NCBI RefSeq assembly: GCF_025821625.1
Contig: NZ_JACKSH010000181.1
Coordinates: 1 to 47,669, forward strand
Direction of reading: 5' to 3'
Source of the DNA: Mycolicibacterium pyrenivorans
GTDB taxonomy: Bacteria > Actinomycetota > Actinomycetes > Mycobacteriales > Mycobacteriaceae
Length of the DNA stretch: 47,669 nt
Under the pieces are notes generated by a model that saw only the letters and a list, made by a program, of their open reading frames with translations, did not search any database and was not told where the DNA came from. A program made the translations under genes and the position numbers. Positions 23,902 to 34,557 of this stretch are shown one piece after another (within the stretch, counting starts at the first letter, position 1; every line of letters begins with the position of its first letter).

Positions 23902-24489
23902 GTGGCCAGCCGCACGCACAGCGCCGATCCCCGCGCCGAACGCGTCCGCACCAAGTTGCGCGACGCGGCGTTCGCGCTGGCTCACGAACGACCCGTCGAC
24001 CAACTGACCGTCGGCGACCTCGTCACCCGGGCCGGCGTCAGCAGGCAGGTCTTCTACCGGCACTTCGCCGACCGCGACGACGCCGTCGCCTCGGCGTTCA
24101 CCGTGGCGTTCGCCGCGGCGACCGCCGACCTCGGGGGTGAGCCCCGAGCCCGCATCCTGAGGATCTTCGGACTGGCCGCCGAGCACCGCGCGATGTACCG
24201 CAACGTCGTGCCCAGCGCGGTGACCCAGCGGGTGGTGGCGGCGTTCCGCGCCGAACTGCTGCCGGCCTGCGAGGAACTCGCCTCCCGCGCGATGCCGGTC
24301 GTCGGGGCGGTCGCCGGCCTGGAACCCGACGCGGTGAGCCGCTTCCTGGTCGGCGGATTCCAGGAGGTTCTGCGGTCCTGGATGGAAGATGCTCGCGAAT
24401 CGGAACCGGAGACCGATCTTCTCGGCCGCGCGACCGCGGCGCTCGACACCGTCGATGCGCTGCTGGCGCGGCCCGCCGCAACGAACTGA
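23902..24489 (+). CDS. TetR family regulator
   Basis: A 195-residue regulator with the N-terminal helix-turn-helix RTKLRDAAFALAHERPVDQL then VGDLVTRAGVSRQVFYRHFADRDD. The C-terminal domain (IFGLAAEHRAMYRNVVPSAV ... FLVGGFQEVLRSWMED) resembles the TetR_C domain common in actinobacteria. The start is GTG. It lies 17 bp upstream of an ABC-2-like membrane protein gene on the same strand, a typical arrangement for a regulator of an efflux or export protein. A palindrome just upstream is its probable operator. Confidence 0.88.
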   Translation: MASRTHSADPRAERVRTKLRDAAFALAHERPVDQLTVGDLVTRAGVSRQVFYRHFADRDDAVASAFTVAFAAATADLGGEPRARILRIFGLAAEHRAMYRNVVPSAVTQRVVAAFRAELLPACEELASRAMPVVGAVAGLEPDAVSRFLVGGFQEVLRSWMEDARESEPETDLLGRATAALDTVDALLARPAATN

Positions 24490-24506
24490 CCCCGAAAGGA
24501 TCGACC

Positions 24507-25604
24507 GTGGGCAAGCACCACACTCCCGTCACGGACAAGCCCGACAACCGGCCGTCGCGCACGGACATTCGCAACATGGCCCTGGTCATGGCGGCCCTGG
24601 CGGTGTTCGTCATCGCGATGATCGCCAGCTATTCCGGGGCGTTCGCCAAGCCGACGCTGCACCAGATGGCCGTGGCGGTCGCGGGCCCCCGGCAACTCGT
24701 CGACGTCGTCCGCGATCAGGACGCGCTCACCGTCACCGAGGTCGCCGACGCGGCCGCCGCCCACGATCAGGTGTTCGGCCGCGAGACCGACGCCGCGTTC
24801 GTCGTCGACGGACCCGGCCATCTGGACATCGTCGTCGCGGGTGGCGGCGGCCGGAGCGTCGCCAGTGCCGCCGAACAGGTCGGACGCACCATCGCCGCCG
24901 ACGCCGGTCTGACCGCCGACGTCACCGACGTCGCCCCGACCACCGCCGCCGACCCTCAGGGCACCGTGGTGTTCTACGCCGTCATCTTCCTGTCGATCGG
25001 CGCATCGGTCGGCGCGACGATCTTCGGCACCATGATGGGCGCCGTCCGCAAGCCGTCCACCCTCGCCTGGCGGACCTTGAGCCTGGCCGCCTACGCGGCG
25101 GTGCTGGCCGGCGGCGTGACGTGCTACGTCGACGTGATCCTCGGCGCGCTCACCGGCCACACCTGGCAGGTGTTCGGCGCGCTGTTCCTGTACGCGATGG
25201 CCGTCGCGGGCGCGGTGACCGGCGTGGCCGCCGCGTTCGGCACCATCGCCTCGGCCGCGCTGACGGCCTTCCTGGTGATCATCGGCAACGCCGCCGCCGC
25301 GGGGCCGGTCGGCAAGCCGCTGCTCAGCGGCTTCTACACGACGTTCAATGCGATCGTGCCCCAAGGCTCCGGCGTCGCGCTGCTGCGCAGCGTGGAGTAC
25401 TTCGGCGGCAACGCAGCCATGACCCCCCTCGTCACGCTGGCGGCCTGGGCGGGTGCCGGATGTGTGCTCGCCGTCGCCGCCACTGTCATCCGTTCCGGGG
25501 CGCTGGGCTCGCCACTGAATTATCGTGCGAGCCATGACCGTAACCACTCCCGCGGGCGCGACCGAGCCGTACTACGACCTCGGGTCCTATCACCGATCGA
25601 TTGA
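24507..25604 (+). CDS. ABC-2-type/YhgE-like integral membrane protein
   Basis: A 365-residue membrane protein. One helix near residues 24-46 (MALVMAALAVFVIAMIAS) is followed by an extracytoplasmic domain of about 100 residues. Five more helices follow: FYAVIFLSIGASVGATIFG, the LAAYAAVLAGGVTCY region, FGALFLYAMAVAGAVTGV, SAALTAFLVIIGNAA and LAAWAGAGCVLAVAATVI. This is the layout of the ABC2_membrane_3/YhgE-Pip family of permease-like exporters. No ATPase gene is nearby. The GTG start has GAAAGGA upstream. The last 71 bp overlap the TPR gene, giving a basic Arg/His-rich tail. Confidence 0.75.
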   Translation: MGKHHTPVTDKPDNRPSRTDIRNMALVMAALAVFVIAMIASYSGAFAKPTLHQMAVAVAGPRQLVDVVRDQDALTVTEVADAAAAHDQVFGRETDAAFVVDGPGHLDIVVAGGGGRSVASAAEQVGRTIAADAGLTADVTDVAPTTAADPQGTVVFYAVIFLSIGASVGATIFGTMMGAVRKPSTLAWRTLSLAAYAAVLAGGVTCYVDVILGALTGHTWQVFGALFLYAMAVAGAVTGVAAAFGTIASAALTAFLVIIGNAAAAGPVGKPLLSGFYTTFNAIVPQGSGVALLRSVEYFGGNAAMTPLVTLAAWAGAGCVLAVAATVIRSGALGSPLNYRASHDRNHSRGRDRAVLRPRVLSPID

Positions 25605-27231
25605 CACCCCGTCGGAGGTGGCCCAGGTCTGGTTCGACCGCGGCCTCATCTGGTCCTATGCGTTCAACCACGAAGAGGCCATCCGCTGCTTCGAGCGTGC
25701 GCTGGAACTCGACGGCGACCTGGCGATCGCCCGGTGGGGCATCGCGTACGCCGTCGGACCCAACTACAACAAGCCCTGGGAGGCTTTCGACCCCGTCGAC
25801 CTGGCCGCATCGCTGGCCCGGGCGCGCATGGAACTGCGGCTGGCCGCCGGCGGTCGCGCGTCGGCCGTCGAACGCGGCCTGGTCGACGCGCTGGCGCTGC
25901 GCTTTCCGACGGACGATCCGGCCGGCGCCGACGCGCTGGTCGCCGGCCACACCGCCTACGCCGACGCGATGTGCGCCCTGGCACAGACCTATCCCGGCGA
26001 CGTGGACGCGGCCGCGCTGGCCGCCGATGCGCTCCTGAACGTCACGGCATGGGCGTTGTGGGACAGCCGAACCGGCGACCCGGCGCCCGGTTCGCGGGTG
26101 ATCGAGGCCAAGCGGATCCTCGACGACGCCCTGGCCACATCCGCGGGCCGGGAACACCCGGGAATCCTGCACCTGTACCTGCACATGATGGAGATGTCGA
26201 CGACGCCGCAGGCGGCGTTGCCCGCCGCGGACCTCCTGCGGGATCTGGTGCCCGACGCAGGACACCTGCGACACATGCCCAGTCACATCGACGTGCTGTG
26301 CGGCAACTACCGCGACTCGGTGGCGTCGAATCTGTCAGCGGTGCAGGTGGATCGGCGTTTCGTCGAGCGTGCGGGCCCGCTGAACTTCTACTCCCTCTAC
26401 CGGGCGCACAACCTGCACTTCGTGGTGTATTCGGCGATGTTCGAGGGCAACTCGGCGATCGCGCTGCAGGCGGCCGACGAGCTCACCGGTCAGCTCACGC
26501 CGGATCTGCTGGCGATCGAATCACCGCCGATGGCCGACTGGCTGGAGGCGTTCGTGCCGCTGCGGATACACGTGCTGGTGCGGTTCGGCCGCTGGGACGA
26601 ACTGATCGCCACCCCGCTTCCCGGCGACACCGTGCTGTACTGCACGACCGCCGCCACCATCCACTACGGCCGCGGGGTAGCGCATGCGGCGAAGGGACAG
26701 CTCGCACAGGCGCGGGCCGAGCGCGCGTCGTTCACCGAGGCCTACGAACGCATCCCGGAGAGCCGGTACCTGTTCAACAACACCAGCCGCGACATCCTGG
26801 GGATCGCCGCAGCCATGCTCGACGGCGAAATCGACTATCGAGCAGGGAAATTCGATGAGGCATTCGCCCATCTGCGCCGCGCGGTCGAGCTGGACGACGC
26901 GTTGCCCTACGACGAACCCTGGGGCTGGATGCAGCCCACCCGGCACGCGCTCGGTGCGCTATTGCTCGAACAGGGTCGGGTGGAGCAGGCTGCTCAGGTG
27001 TACGCCGCGGATCTCGGGCTGGACCCGACGCTGAGCAGGCCATGCCAGCACCCGGGCAACGTGTGGAGCCTGCACGGATACCACGAATGCCTGACGCGGC
27101 TGGGGCGTGACGCCGAAGCGGTCATCATAGGAAAGCAGCTCGAGCTCGCGGCCGCGCGTGCCGACGTGCCGATCCGGGCGTCGTGCGCATGCCGTCTCGA
27201 GGTCGGTGACACCGACGACTGCTGCAGCTGA
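25534..27231 (+). CDS. TPR-repeat protein with Cys-rich C terminus, unknown function
   Basis: A 565-residue soluble helical-repeat protein. Residues 30-75 (VAQVWFDRGLIWSYAFNHEEAIRC ... LELDGDLAIARWGIAYAVGPNYN) are a TPR-like pair. Further TPR-like helices run through about 390-530 (YRAGKFDEAFAHLRRAVEL, LLLEQGRVEQAAQVYAADLGL). A conserved central part has MPSHIDVLCGNYRDSV. The C terminus, SCACRLEVGDTDDCCS, has four cysteines and could bind a metal or cluster. ATG at 25534 is chosen; the first 71 bp overlap the membrane-protein gene, so translation is probably coupled. Function unknown. Confidence 0.8.
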   Translation: MTVTTPAGATEPYYDLGSYHRSIDTPSEVAQVWFDRGLIWSYAFNHEEAIRCFERALELDGDLAIARWGIAYAVGPNYNKPWEAFDPVDLAASLARARMELRLAAGGRASAVERGLVDALALRFPTDDPAGADALVAGHTAYADAMCALAQTYPGDVDAAALAADALLNVTAWALWDSRTGDPAPGSRVIEAKRILDDALATSAGREHPGILHLYLHMMEMSTTPQAALPAADLLRDLVPDAGHLRHMPSHIDVLCGNYRDSVASNLSAVQVDRRFVERAGPLNFYSLYRAHNLHFVVYSAMFEGNSAIALQAADELTGQLTPDLLAIESPPMADWLEAFVPLRIHVLVRFGRWDELIATPLPGDTVLYCTTAATIHYGRGVAHAAKGQLAQARAERASFTEAYERIPESRYLFNNTSRDILGIAAAMLDGEIDYRAGKFDEAFAHLRRAVELDDALPYDEPWGWMQPTRHALGALLLEQGRVEQAAQVYAADLGLDPTLSRPCQHPGNVWSLHGYHECLTRLGRDAEAVIIGKQLELAAARADVPIRASCACRLEVGDTDDCCS

Positions 27232-27260
27232 GCTCAGTTCGGCTGCGTAGACTCCGGGCT

Positions 27261-27362
27261 GTGTCGATCAGCGCCGACGACCTCACCCACTTGCGACGGT
27301 GCGCGGGTCTCGCGCGTATCGCCCTGCAGGGCGGCGACGAGCCGTTCGGGTCGCTGCTATGA
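27261..27362 (+). pseudogene. Nucleoside deaminase N-terminal remnant
   Basis: A GTG-initiated 33-codon frame encodes VSISADDLTHLRRCAGLARI then ALQGGDEPFGSLL and stops. This is the start of a CMP/dCMP or guanine-type cytidine deaminase-fold protein, up to the DEPFGSLL strand, just before the zinc-binding HAE motif that is missing. The stop TGA (27360-27362) overlaps the ATG of the GH13 gene (ATGA). Most likely a deletion removed the rest of the deaminase when the GH13 gene was joined here. A small coupled leader peptide is the less likely alternative. Confidence 0.65.
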
Positions 27363-28675
27363 CCCAGGCAACCGAGCCGGACTGGGTCGAACACGTCATC
27401 TGGTGGCAGCTCTACCCGCTGGGCTTCGTCGGCGCCCACCCCGCCGACCCCGCCCCCAGCGCCGGCGAGCACCGGCTCCTGCGGATCGTCGACTGGCTCG
27501 ACTACGCGCTCGAACTCGGCGCCTCCGGGCTGGCGCTCGGCCCGGTGTTCGCCTCGCGCACGCACGGCTACGACACCACCGACCACTACCGCCTCGACCC
27601 CCGACTGGGTGACGAGGCGGATTTCGATCGTCTGGTCTCCGAAGCGCGCACCCGGGGGCTGCGGGTGCTGCTCGACGGCGTGTTCAACCATGTCGGAACC
27701 GATTTCCCCCGCTACCGCGACGCGGCAGCGGGCGGGGACACGTCGTGGTTCCGGGACCTCGGACACGGGCGGTTCGCGACCTTCGAGGGCCATGAAGGGT
27801 TGATCTCGCTCAACCATTCGCACGCCGAGGTCATCGACTACACCGTCGACGTCATGTGCCACTGGCTCGGCCGCGGCGCCGACGGCTGGCGCCTGGATGC
27901 CGCCTACGCGGTCCCCGACCGGTTCTGGGCGCAGGTGCTGCCCCGCGTCCGGGAGAAGTTCCCGCAGGCCTGGTTCGTCGGGGAGGTCATCCACGGTGAC
28001 TACGGCGCCCACGTCCGCGACGCCGGGTTCGATTCGGTCACGCAATACGAGCTGTGGAAGGCCATCTGGAGCAGCCTCAACGACGGCAACTTCCACGAAT
28101 TGGACTGGACGTTGACGCGGCACAACGAATTCCTCGACACCTTCGTGCCGCTGACGTTCATCGGCAACCACGACGTCACCAGGATCGCCAGCCAGTTGGA
28201 GAACCCGGCCCACGTCGAGCATGCCCTGGCGATTCTGCTGACCACCGGGGGAACGCCAAGCGTCTACGCAGGAGACGAGAGCGCCTACCGCGGCGTCAAG
28301 GAGGAACGGTTCGGCGGCGACGATGCCGTGCGGCCCGAATTCCGTTCTCCCCATGAGGGAGTCGGCGAGCACGGTCGACAGCTCTTCCGTGCCCATCAGC
28401 ACCTCATCGGGCTCCGGCGCCGCCACCCCTGGTTGCACACGGCGCGGACCACGCCCCTGCACGTCACCAACCGCGGCTACGTCTACGTGACCCGCCGCGG
28501 CGACGACGCGCTCGTCGTCGCTCTCAACGTCGATGACGAGCCGATGCCGCTGTCCCTTGCGGATTCGGGGTTCTCCGCCGCCGAGGTGGTCGCGGGAACC
28601 GGCGCGCCGCCGGCTGAGGTGGTCGCCGACACCGTCGTACCCGCCCACGGCTGGCTGATCCTGGCGCCTCGCTGA
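27359..28675 (+). CDS. GH13 alpha-amylase family glycoside hydrolase
   Basis: A 438-residue cytoplasmic GH13 enzyme with no signal peptide. The (beta/alpha)8 motifs are DGVFNH (region I), GWRLDAA with nucleophile Asp180 (region II), GEVIHGD with acid/base Glu209 (region III) and FIGNHDVTR with Asp272 (region IV). It begins like other small GH13 enzymes, EHVIWWQLYPLGFVGA. ATG at 27359 is chosen because homology starts there; the upstream frame is the Arg-rich out-of-frame part of a deaminase stub. It probably acts on short alpha-glucans or on a glucosyl compound. The downstream DUF1810 gene is convergent with a 4-bp gap. Confidence 0.9.
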   Translation: MTQATEPDWVEHVIWWQLYPLGFVGAHPADPAPSAGEHRLLRIVDWLDYALELGASGLALGPVFASRTHGYDTTDHYRLDPRLGDEADFDRLVSEARTRGLRVLLDGVFNHVGTDFPRYRDAAAGGDTSWFRDLGHGRFATFEGHEGLISLNHSHAEVIDYTVDVMCHWLGRGADGWRLDAAYAVPDRFWAQVLPRVREKFPQAWFVGEVIHGDYGAHVRDAGFDSVTQYELWKAIWSSLNDGNFHELDWTLTRHNEFLDTFVPLTFIGNHDVTRIASQLENPAHVEHALAILLTTGGTPSVYAGDESAYRGVKEERFGGDDAVRPEFRSPHEGVGEHGRQLFRAHQHLIGLRRRHPWLHTARTTPLHVTNRGYVYVTRRGDDALVVALNVDDEPMPLSLADSGFSAAEVVAGTGAPPAEVVADTVVPAHGWLILAPR

Positions 28676-28679
28676 TCGG

Positions 28680-29129
28680 TCACGCCAGCAGCGCCAGGGT
28701 GGCGGGATCCTCCTGGCCGTCGTAGAGGGTGTCCAAAACCTCGCGGAACACCCGGTCGTCGCCTGCGCGCGCGAAGAGCGTCATCGACGAACGCACCTTG
28801 AGATCGTCGGGATAGCCGAGAATCTGTCGTGCGGAACGGTTTTCGACGGCGGCCAGCAACGCGGCGCACTCCCGCAGCCGGGGACCGAGAACCGGGTGAT
28901 CGAGGTATGCCCTCGCCTCGTCCAGTGAGGAGATCCCGAATCGGTGCGCCGTCGCGCTGTGGCCGAGGCCGCGCAGCTGAGGAAAGACGAACCAGATCCA
29001 GTGGCTGCGCTTGGCTCCGGCGCGCAACTCGGCAAGCACCGTCGGATAGACACGGCGCTGCGCCTCGACGAAGCGGTCGAGGTCGAACGGGTCGCCACCG
29101 CGGGACGGTCCGCGGGAAGGTCCAGTCAT
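28680..29129 (-). CDS. DUF1810 family protein (Rv1873-like)
   Basis: A 149-residue protein of the DUF1810 family. Family features are DPFDLDRFVEAQRRVYPTVLAELRAGAKRSHWIWFVFPQLRGLG, the HRFGISSLDEARAYLDHPVLGPRLREC segment, and the C-terminal KVRSSMTLFARAGDD region. The fold is a compact alpha-helical bundle; M. tuberculosis Rv1873 (about 145 residues) has a solved structure but no firm function. ATG at 29129 is preferred; other in-frame starts at 29144 (ATG) and 29168 (TTG) lie upstream, and none has a clear Shine-Dalgarno site. Confidence 0.87.
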   Translation of the reverse strand: MTGPSRGPSRGGDPFDLDRFVEAQRRVYPTVLAELRAGAKRSHWIWFVFPQLRGLGHSATAHRFGISSLDEARAYLDHPVLGPRLRECAALLAAVENRSARQILGYPDDLKVRSSMTLFARAGDDRVFREVLDTLYDGQEDPATLALLA

Positions 29130-29484
29130 CGCACCGTCGAGCATTGCAGTTAGCGCCGCAGGCTTCAACGGGTGTTTGCCAGAGCCGGATGTACGGCCGG
29201 AGCGCCTGCCCGGGTGTCACGGATTCCCGGGGTCGCCGGTGCAGATAAGTGCATGCTCAACGGGGTTTCCGATCAGCCTCGCTATCACTTCTTTCACACT
29301 GACCACACCAAGAATGCGCACGGGGTGAGTCCGCGCCGAGGCGCAATCGTTAGCCAAACGCGACGTCCATTCGCTGTGTCGGAAGCCTGATCGGACGGGT
29401 CGACCGTGTTGCATTACCCCTGCAACGCGACCGCGTTTTTCCAGGCGAGCGGGACTTGTACAGAAAGGTGGGTTGGCTGCCGTT
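29130..29484. other. Intergenic region between the DUF1810 and antigen 85 genes
   Basis: About 355 bp between divergent genes, so it should carry both promoters. The base composition is less GC-rich around 29270-29400. The only structure I can point to is the inverted repeat at 29408-29426. GAAAGGTGGG (29463-29472) precedes the antigen 85 start and can act as a Shine-Dalgarno region. I see no gene or RNA gene here. Confidence 0.6.
29408..29426. promoter_or_regulatory. Inverted repeat upstream of the antigen 85 gene
   Basis: GTTGCA (29408-29413) and TGCAAC (29421-29426) form a perfect 6-bp inverted repeat with a 7-bp spacer, 58 bp before the antigen 85 ATG. It could be an operator or a 5'-UTR hairpin. 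Short arms make chance occurrence possible. Confidence 0.35.
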
Positions 29485-30489
29485 ATGAGGTTGACAGAGA
29501 AGTTTCGAGGTACCGGGAAGACATTGCTGCGCCGGGTGGCTGTTGCCGCCATGGCGGCAGCAGCACTTCCCGGACTGATCGGCTTCGCCGGGGGTTCGGC
29601 CACCGCGGGAGCGTTCTCCCGGCCGGGTCTTCCCGTCGAGTATCTGGATGTGTTCTCCCAGTCGATGAATCGCGACATCCGGGTTCAGTTCCAGGGCGGC
29701 GGCCCGAACGCGGTCTACCTGCTCGACGGCCTGCGCGCGCAGGACGACTACAACGGCTGGGACATCAACACCCCGGCGTTCGAGTGGTACTACCAGTCGG
29801 GCCTTTCGACCGTCATGCCGGTCGGCGGCCAGTCCAGCTTCTACACCGACTGGTATCAGCCGTCTCGCGGCAACGGCCAGGACTACACCTACAAGTGGGA
29901 GACGTTCCTGACGCAGGAGCTGCCGGCGTGGCTGGAGGCCAACCGCGGTGTGTCGCAGAACGGCAACGCAGTCGTCGGCCTGTCGATGGCGGGCAGCGCG
30001 TCGATGAACCTCGCGATCTACTATCCGCAGAAGTTCATCTACGCCGCTTCGCTGTCGGGCTTCCTGAACCCGTCCGAGGGTTGGTGGCCGATGTTGATCG
30101 GCCTGGCGATGAACGACGCGGGTGGCTTCAACGCCGAGAGCATGTGGGGTCCGTCGTCGGATCCGGCGTGGAAGCGCAATGATCCGATGGTCAACATCGC
30201 CCAGCTGGTGGCCAACAACACCCGGATCTGGGTGTACTGCGGCACCGGCACACCGTCCGACCTGGACGCCGGGACCCCGGGCCAGAACCTGATGGCGGCG
30301 CAGTTCCTCGAGGGATTCACCTTGCGGACCAACATCAGCTTCCGCGACAACTACATCGCGGCGGGCGGCACCAACGGCGTGTTCAACTTCCCGTCCAACG
30401 GGACGCACAGCTGGGGCTACTGGGGTCAGCAGCTTCTGCAGATGAAGCCCGATATCCAGCGGGTGCTGGGAGCTCAGGCTCAGGCCTAG
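29485..30489 (+). CDS. Antigen 85 family mycolyltransferase
   Basis: A 334-residue secreted mycolyltransferase that moves mycolates between trehalose monomycolate molecules and to arabinogalactan. A signal peptide ends near SATAGA; the mature protein starts FSRPGLPVEYL (Phe44). The catalytic triad is Ser167 (GLSMAGS), Glu276 (QFLEGF) and His308 (NGTHSW), and Cys252 in WVYCG matches the conserved Cys209 of mature antigen 85. The Cys pair of the loop SPACGKAGC in M. tuberculosis Ag85A/B is replaced by QPSRGNGQD, so that disulfide is absent. Ag85B is the nearby family member in M. tuberculosis (Rv1886c), but I cannot tell fbpA from fbpB. A strong terminator follows. Confidence 0.95.
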   Translation: MRLTEKFRGTGKTLLRRVAVAAMAAAALPGLIGFAGGSATAGAFSRPGLPVEYLDVFSQSMNRDIRVQFQGGGPNAVYLLDGLRAQDDYNGWDINTPAFEWYYQSGLSTVMPVGGQSSFYTDWYQPSRGNGQDYTYKWETFLTQELPAWLEANRGVSQNGNAVVGLSMAGSASMNLAIYYPQKFIYAASLSGFLNPSEGWWPMLIGLAMNDAGGFNAESMWGPSSDPAWKRNDPMVNIAQLVANNTRIWVYCGTGTPSDLDAGTPGQNLMAAQFLEGFTLRTNISFRDNYIAAGGTNGVFNFPSNGTHSWGYWGQQLLQMKPDIQRVLGAQAQA

Positions 30490-30504
30490 CGACCACCCAC
30501 AACC

Positions 30505-30543
30505 CAGGGAGCCTGCCGTTTCCCCCGAACGGCAGGCTCCCTG
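30505..30543. terminator. Strong intrinsic-type terminator after the antigen 85 gene
   Basis: CAGGGAGCCTGCCGTT (30505-30520) pairs perfectly with AACGGCAGGCTCCCTG (30528-30543) around a 7-nt loop. The 16-bp GC-rich stem begins 16 bases after the antigen 85 stop. No T-tract follows, as usual for mycobacterial hairpin terminators. It also separates this gene from the convergent GNAT-AAA+ gene. Confidence 0.88.
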
Positions 30544-30563
30544 CTGTGTCGGGTCTACCGGTG

Positions 30564-31862
30564 TCACAACCGGGTTCGGGTCTCGATGTCCTCGTCGAAC
30601 TCGGTGAGCATCCCATCGGTCAACGTCGGCCGGGTCTCGGAGATCGCCGCCAGGTAGTCGTCGGTGCGTGCAGGGTCGCCGTCACCGGACTCGATCTCGC
30701 GCTCGAACGCGCACTGGGCGCCCTTCCTGGCGGCGAACTCGATGTCCGCCGGGGTGAACATGTCGGTGGCCTCGACGAGTTTGTCGACCTCCACCGACCC
30801 CGCGGTCGGACCGAGATAGCGGGTCCAGATCGCCTTGCGCGCCAGCGCATCCGGCGGGCCGACCGGGATGATGTAGTCGAATCTCCCGGGCCGCAGGAAG
30901 GCGGAGTCCAGGGAGCGCACCGAGTTCGTGGCACAGATCAGGAGCCGCTCCTGCTGCGTGCGGAACGCCGGGATCAGCTTGAGGAGTTCGTTGGTCACCC
31001 CGTGGGCGGGATCGGACGGGATGCCCGAGCGCGCCCCCGCGATCTCCTCGACCTCGTCGATGAACACCACGGCAGCCTCGAGTTCGGTGAGGCTGCCGAA
31101 CATCTCGCGAAGCGCCGTGGGCATGGTGACGTCCGTCGCGGCCAGACGTGATGGGAAGAGCTCGACGAACGGCCAGCCCAGTCGTCCGGCAACGGCTTTG
31201 GCGAAGCTCGTCTTTCCGGTTCCCGGAGGCCCGAACAGGATGACCGCCTTGGGTGGTGACACCCCGTACCGGGCGGCCACCTCGGGCCGGGCCAGCGGCA
31301 GCACTATCCGGCGCTCGATCATCCGCTTCTCGGTTTCCATGCCTGCCATGGCATCCCACAGCCCACGGCCCATGATCCTGCCGCCGAGCGCGTGCAGGAG
31401 GCCGGCGTCCGACGGGCCGATGTGATCGACACTTTCGAAGAAGCTCAGATCGGTTCGTTCGGTGTAGCCGGTGTTGCGCAGGGCGGCGGTTCCGGTGGCC
31501 GACGCGGGCAGCAGTGCGCTGATCCGCCGTGCCCCGAGCGCGCGGAGCCGCAACTCCAGCTCGGCCAGAAGGGCGCTGCCGATTCCGCGATTGCGCCAGC
31601 GGTTGCTCAGCGCCACCATCGTTATCCATGCGCGATCGCCATTGATCTGGGCGACGGCGATTCCGACGAGTTGATCGCCCACGACGGCGACGACCGCCGG
31701 CTGACCAGAGCGCGCCGCCGACACCACCTCGGAGACCCGGAAGGCCGGCGTCGCTTCGGTCGGCTCGCGGCTTTGATCCCAGACCGAGATGGCCTGGTCG
31801 AGGTCGTCATCGTGAAAGTCGCGTAAGCGCCAGAGGGGCATGCGGGACAGTTGTAGCGCCAT
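30564..31862 (-). CDS. GNAT acetyltransferase-AAA+ ATPase fusion protein
   Basis: A 432-residue two-domain protein. Residues about 10-145 are a GNAT domain with the acetyl-CoA site motif RNRGIGSALLAELELRLR (Arg91-Gly95) and RNTGYTERTDLSFFE. Residues about 185-425 are an AAA+ module of the CDC48/FtsH-like type: Walker A GPPGTGKTS (211-219), Walker B VVFIDE (265-270), sensor ATNSVRSLD and the RPGRFDYIIPVGPP segment with the arginine finger. ATG at 31862 is chosen since homology begins there; the frame stays open upstream through an SDR fragment, so a longer fused product starting at 32033 cannot be excluded. Target unknown. It is divergent from lon. Confidence 0.83.
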   Translation of the reverse strand: MALQLSRMPLWRLRDFHDDDLDQAISVWDQSREPTEATPAFRVSEVVSAARSGQPAVVAVVGDQLVGIAVAQINGDRAWITMVALSNRWRNRGIGSALLAELELRLRALGARRISALLPASATGTAALRNTGYTERTDLSFFESVDHIGPSDAGLLHALGGRIMGRGLWDAMAGMETEKRMIERRIVLPLARPEVAARYGVSPPKAVILFGPPGTGKTSFAKAVAGRLGWPFVELFPSRLAATDVTMPTALREMFGSLTELEAAVVFIDEVEEIAGARSGIPSDPAHGVTNELLKLIPAFRTQQERLLICATNSVRSLDSAFLRPGRFDYIIPVGPPDALARKAIWTRYLGPTAGSVEVDKLVEATDMFTPADIEFAARKGAQCAFEREIESGDGDPARTDDYLAAISETRPTLTDGMLTEFDEDIETRTRL

Positions 31863-31943
31863 GTCCGGGTCCGGGTATCGCCCTTTCGGGTGGTTGCCCG
31901 GGGGAACCGCGAGTCGGCCGGTATCAGCCCTGGACCGTGGGGC

Positions 31944-32033
31944 GGAGGCGAGCAGCCTGGCAGTCGCCTCGCCGATGCCGCTGCTGGCCCCGGTGATCGC
32001 CACCACCATCCCGCTGATCGGATCCTCGGTCAT
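31944..32033 (-). pseudogene. Short-chain dehydrogenase N-terminal remnant
   Basis: About 30 codons encode MTEDPISGMVVAITGASSGI then GEATARLLAS, which is the start of an SDR oxidoreductase with its TGxxxGIG nucleotide-binding motif (TGASSGIG). The rest of the SDR is absent. Sequence after LLAS (PRSRADTGRL...) is not SDR-like and runs, in frame, into the GNAT-AAA+ protein. A deletion that fused the 5' end of an SDR gene to this locus is the simplest explanation. Confidence 0.72.
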
Positions 32034-32145
32034 CGTCGCAACACCGCTGTGGTCATGACGGGTACGACGAACGCAGGCGGGTGCTATTCCGTGACGACGG
32101 GTTCTGCTCTCAGCGATGCGGGGGAACAAACGACCCGATACCAGG

Positions 32146-32166
32146 GTTGAGCGCATCAGGTTCAAC
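32146..32166 (+). promoter_or_regulatory. HAIR-like element (HspR site) upstream of lon
   Basis: GTTGAGC (32146-32152), a 7-bp spacer, and GTTCAAC (32160-32166) have the 7-7-7 layout of the HAIR operator CTTGAGT-N7-ACTCAAG; the arms are symmetric at 6 of 7 positions. It lies 12 bp before the lon ATG. HspR is known to control lon in Streptomyces through HAIR sites, so heat-shock control is plausible. The arms differ from the consensus at several positions. Confidence 0.55.
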
Positions 32167-32178
32167 TTTGGAGGATCA

Positions 32179-34524
<2,346 letters not shown>

Positions 34525-34557
34525 GCCGCTGTGGGTGGCCCGCGCTACGGTCGCAGC

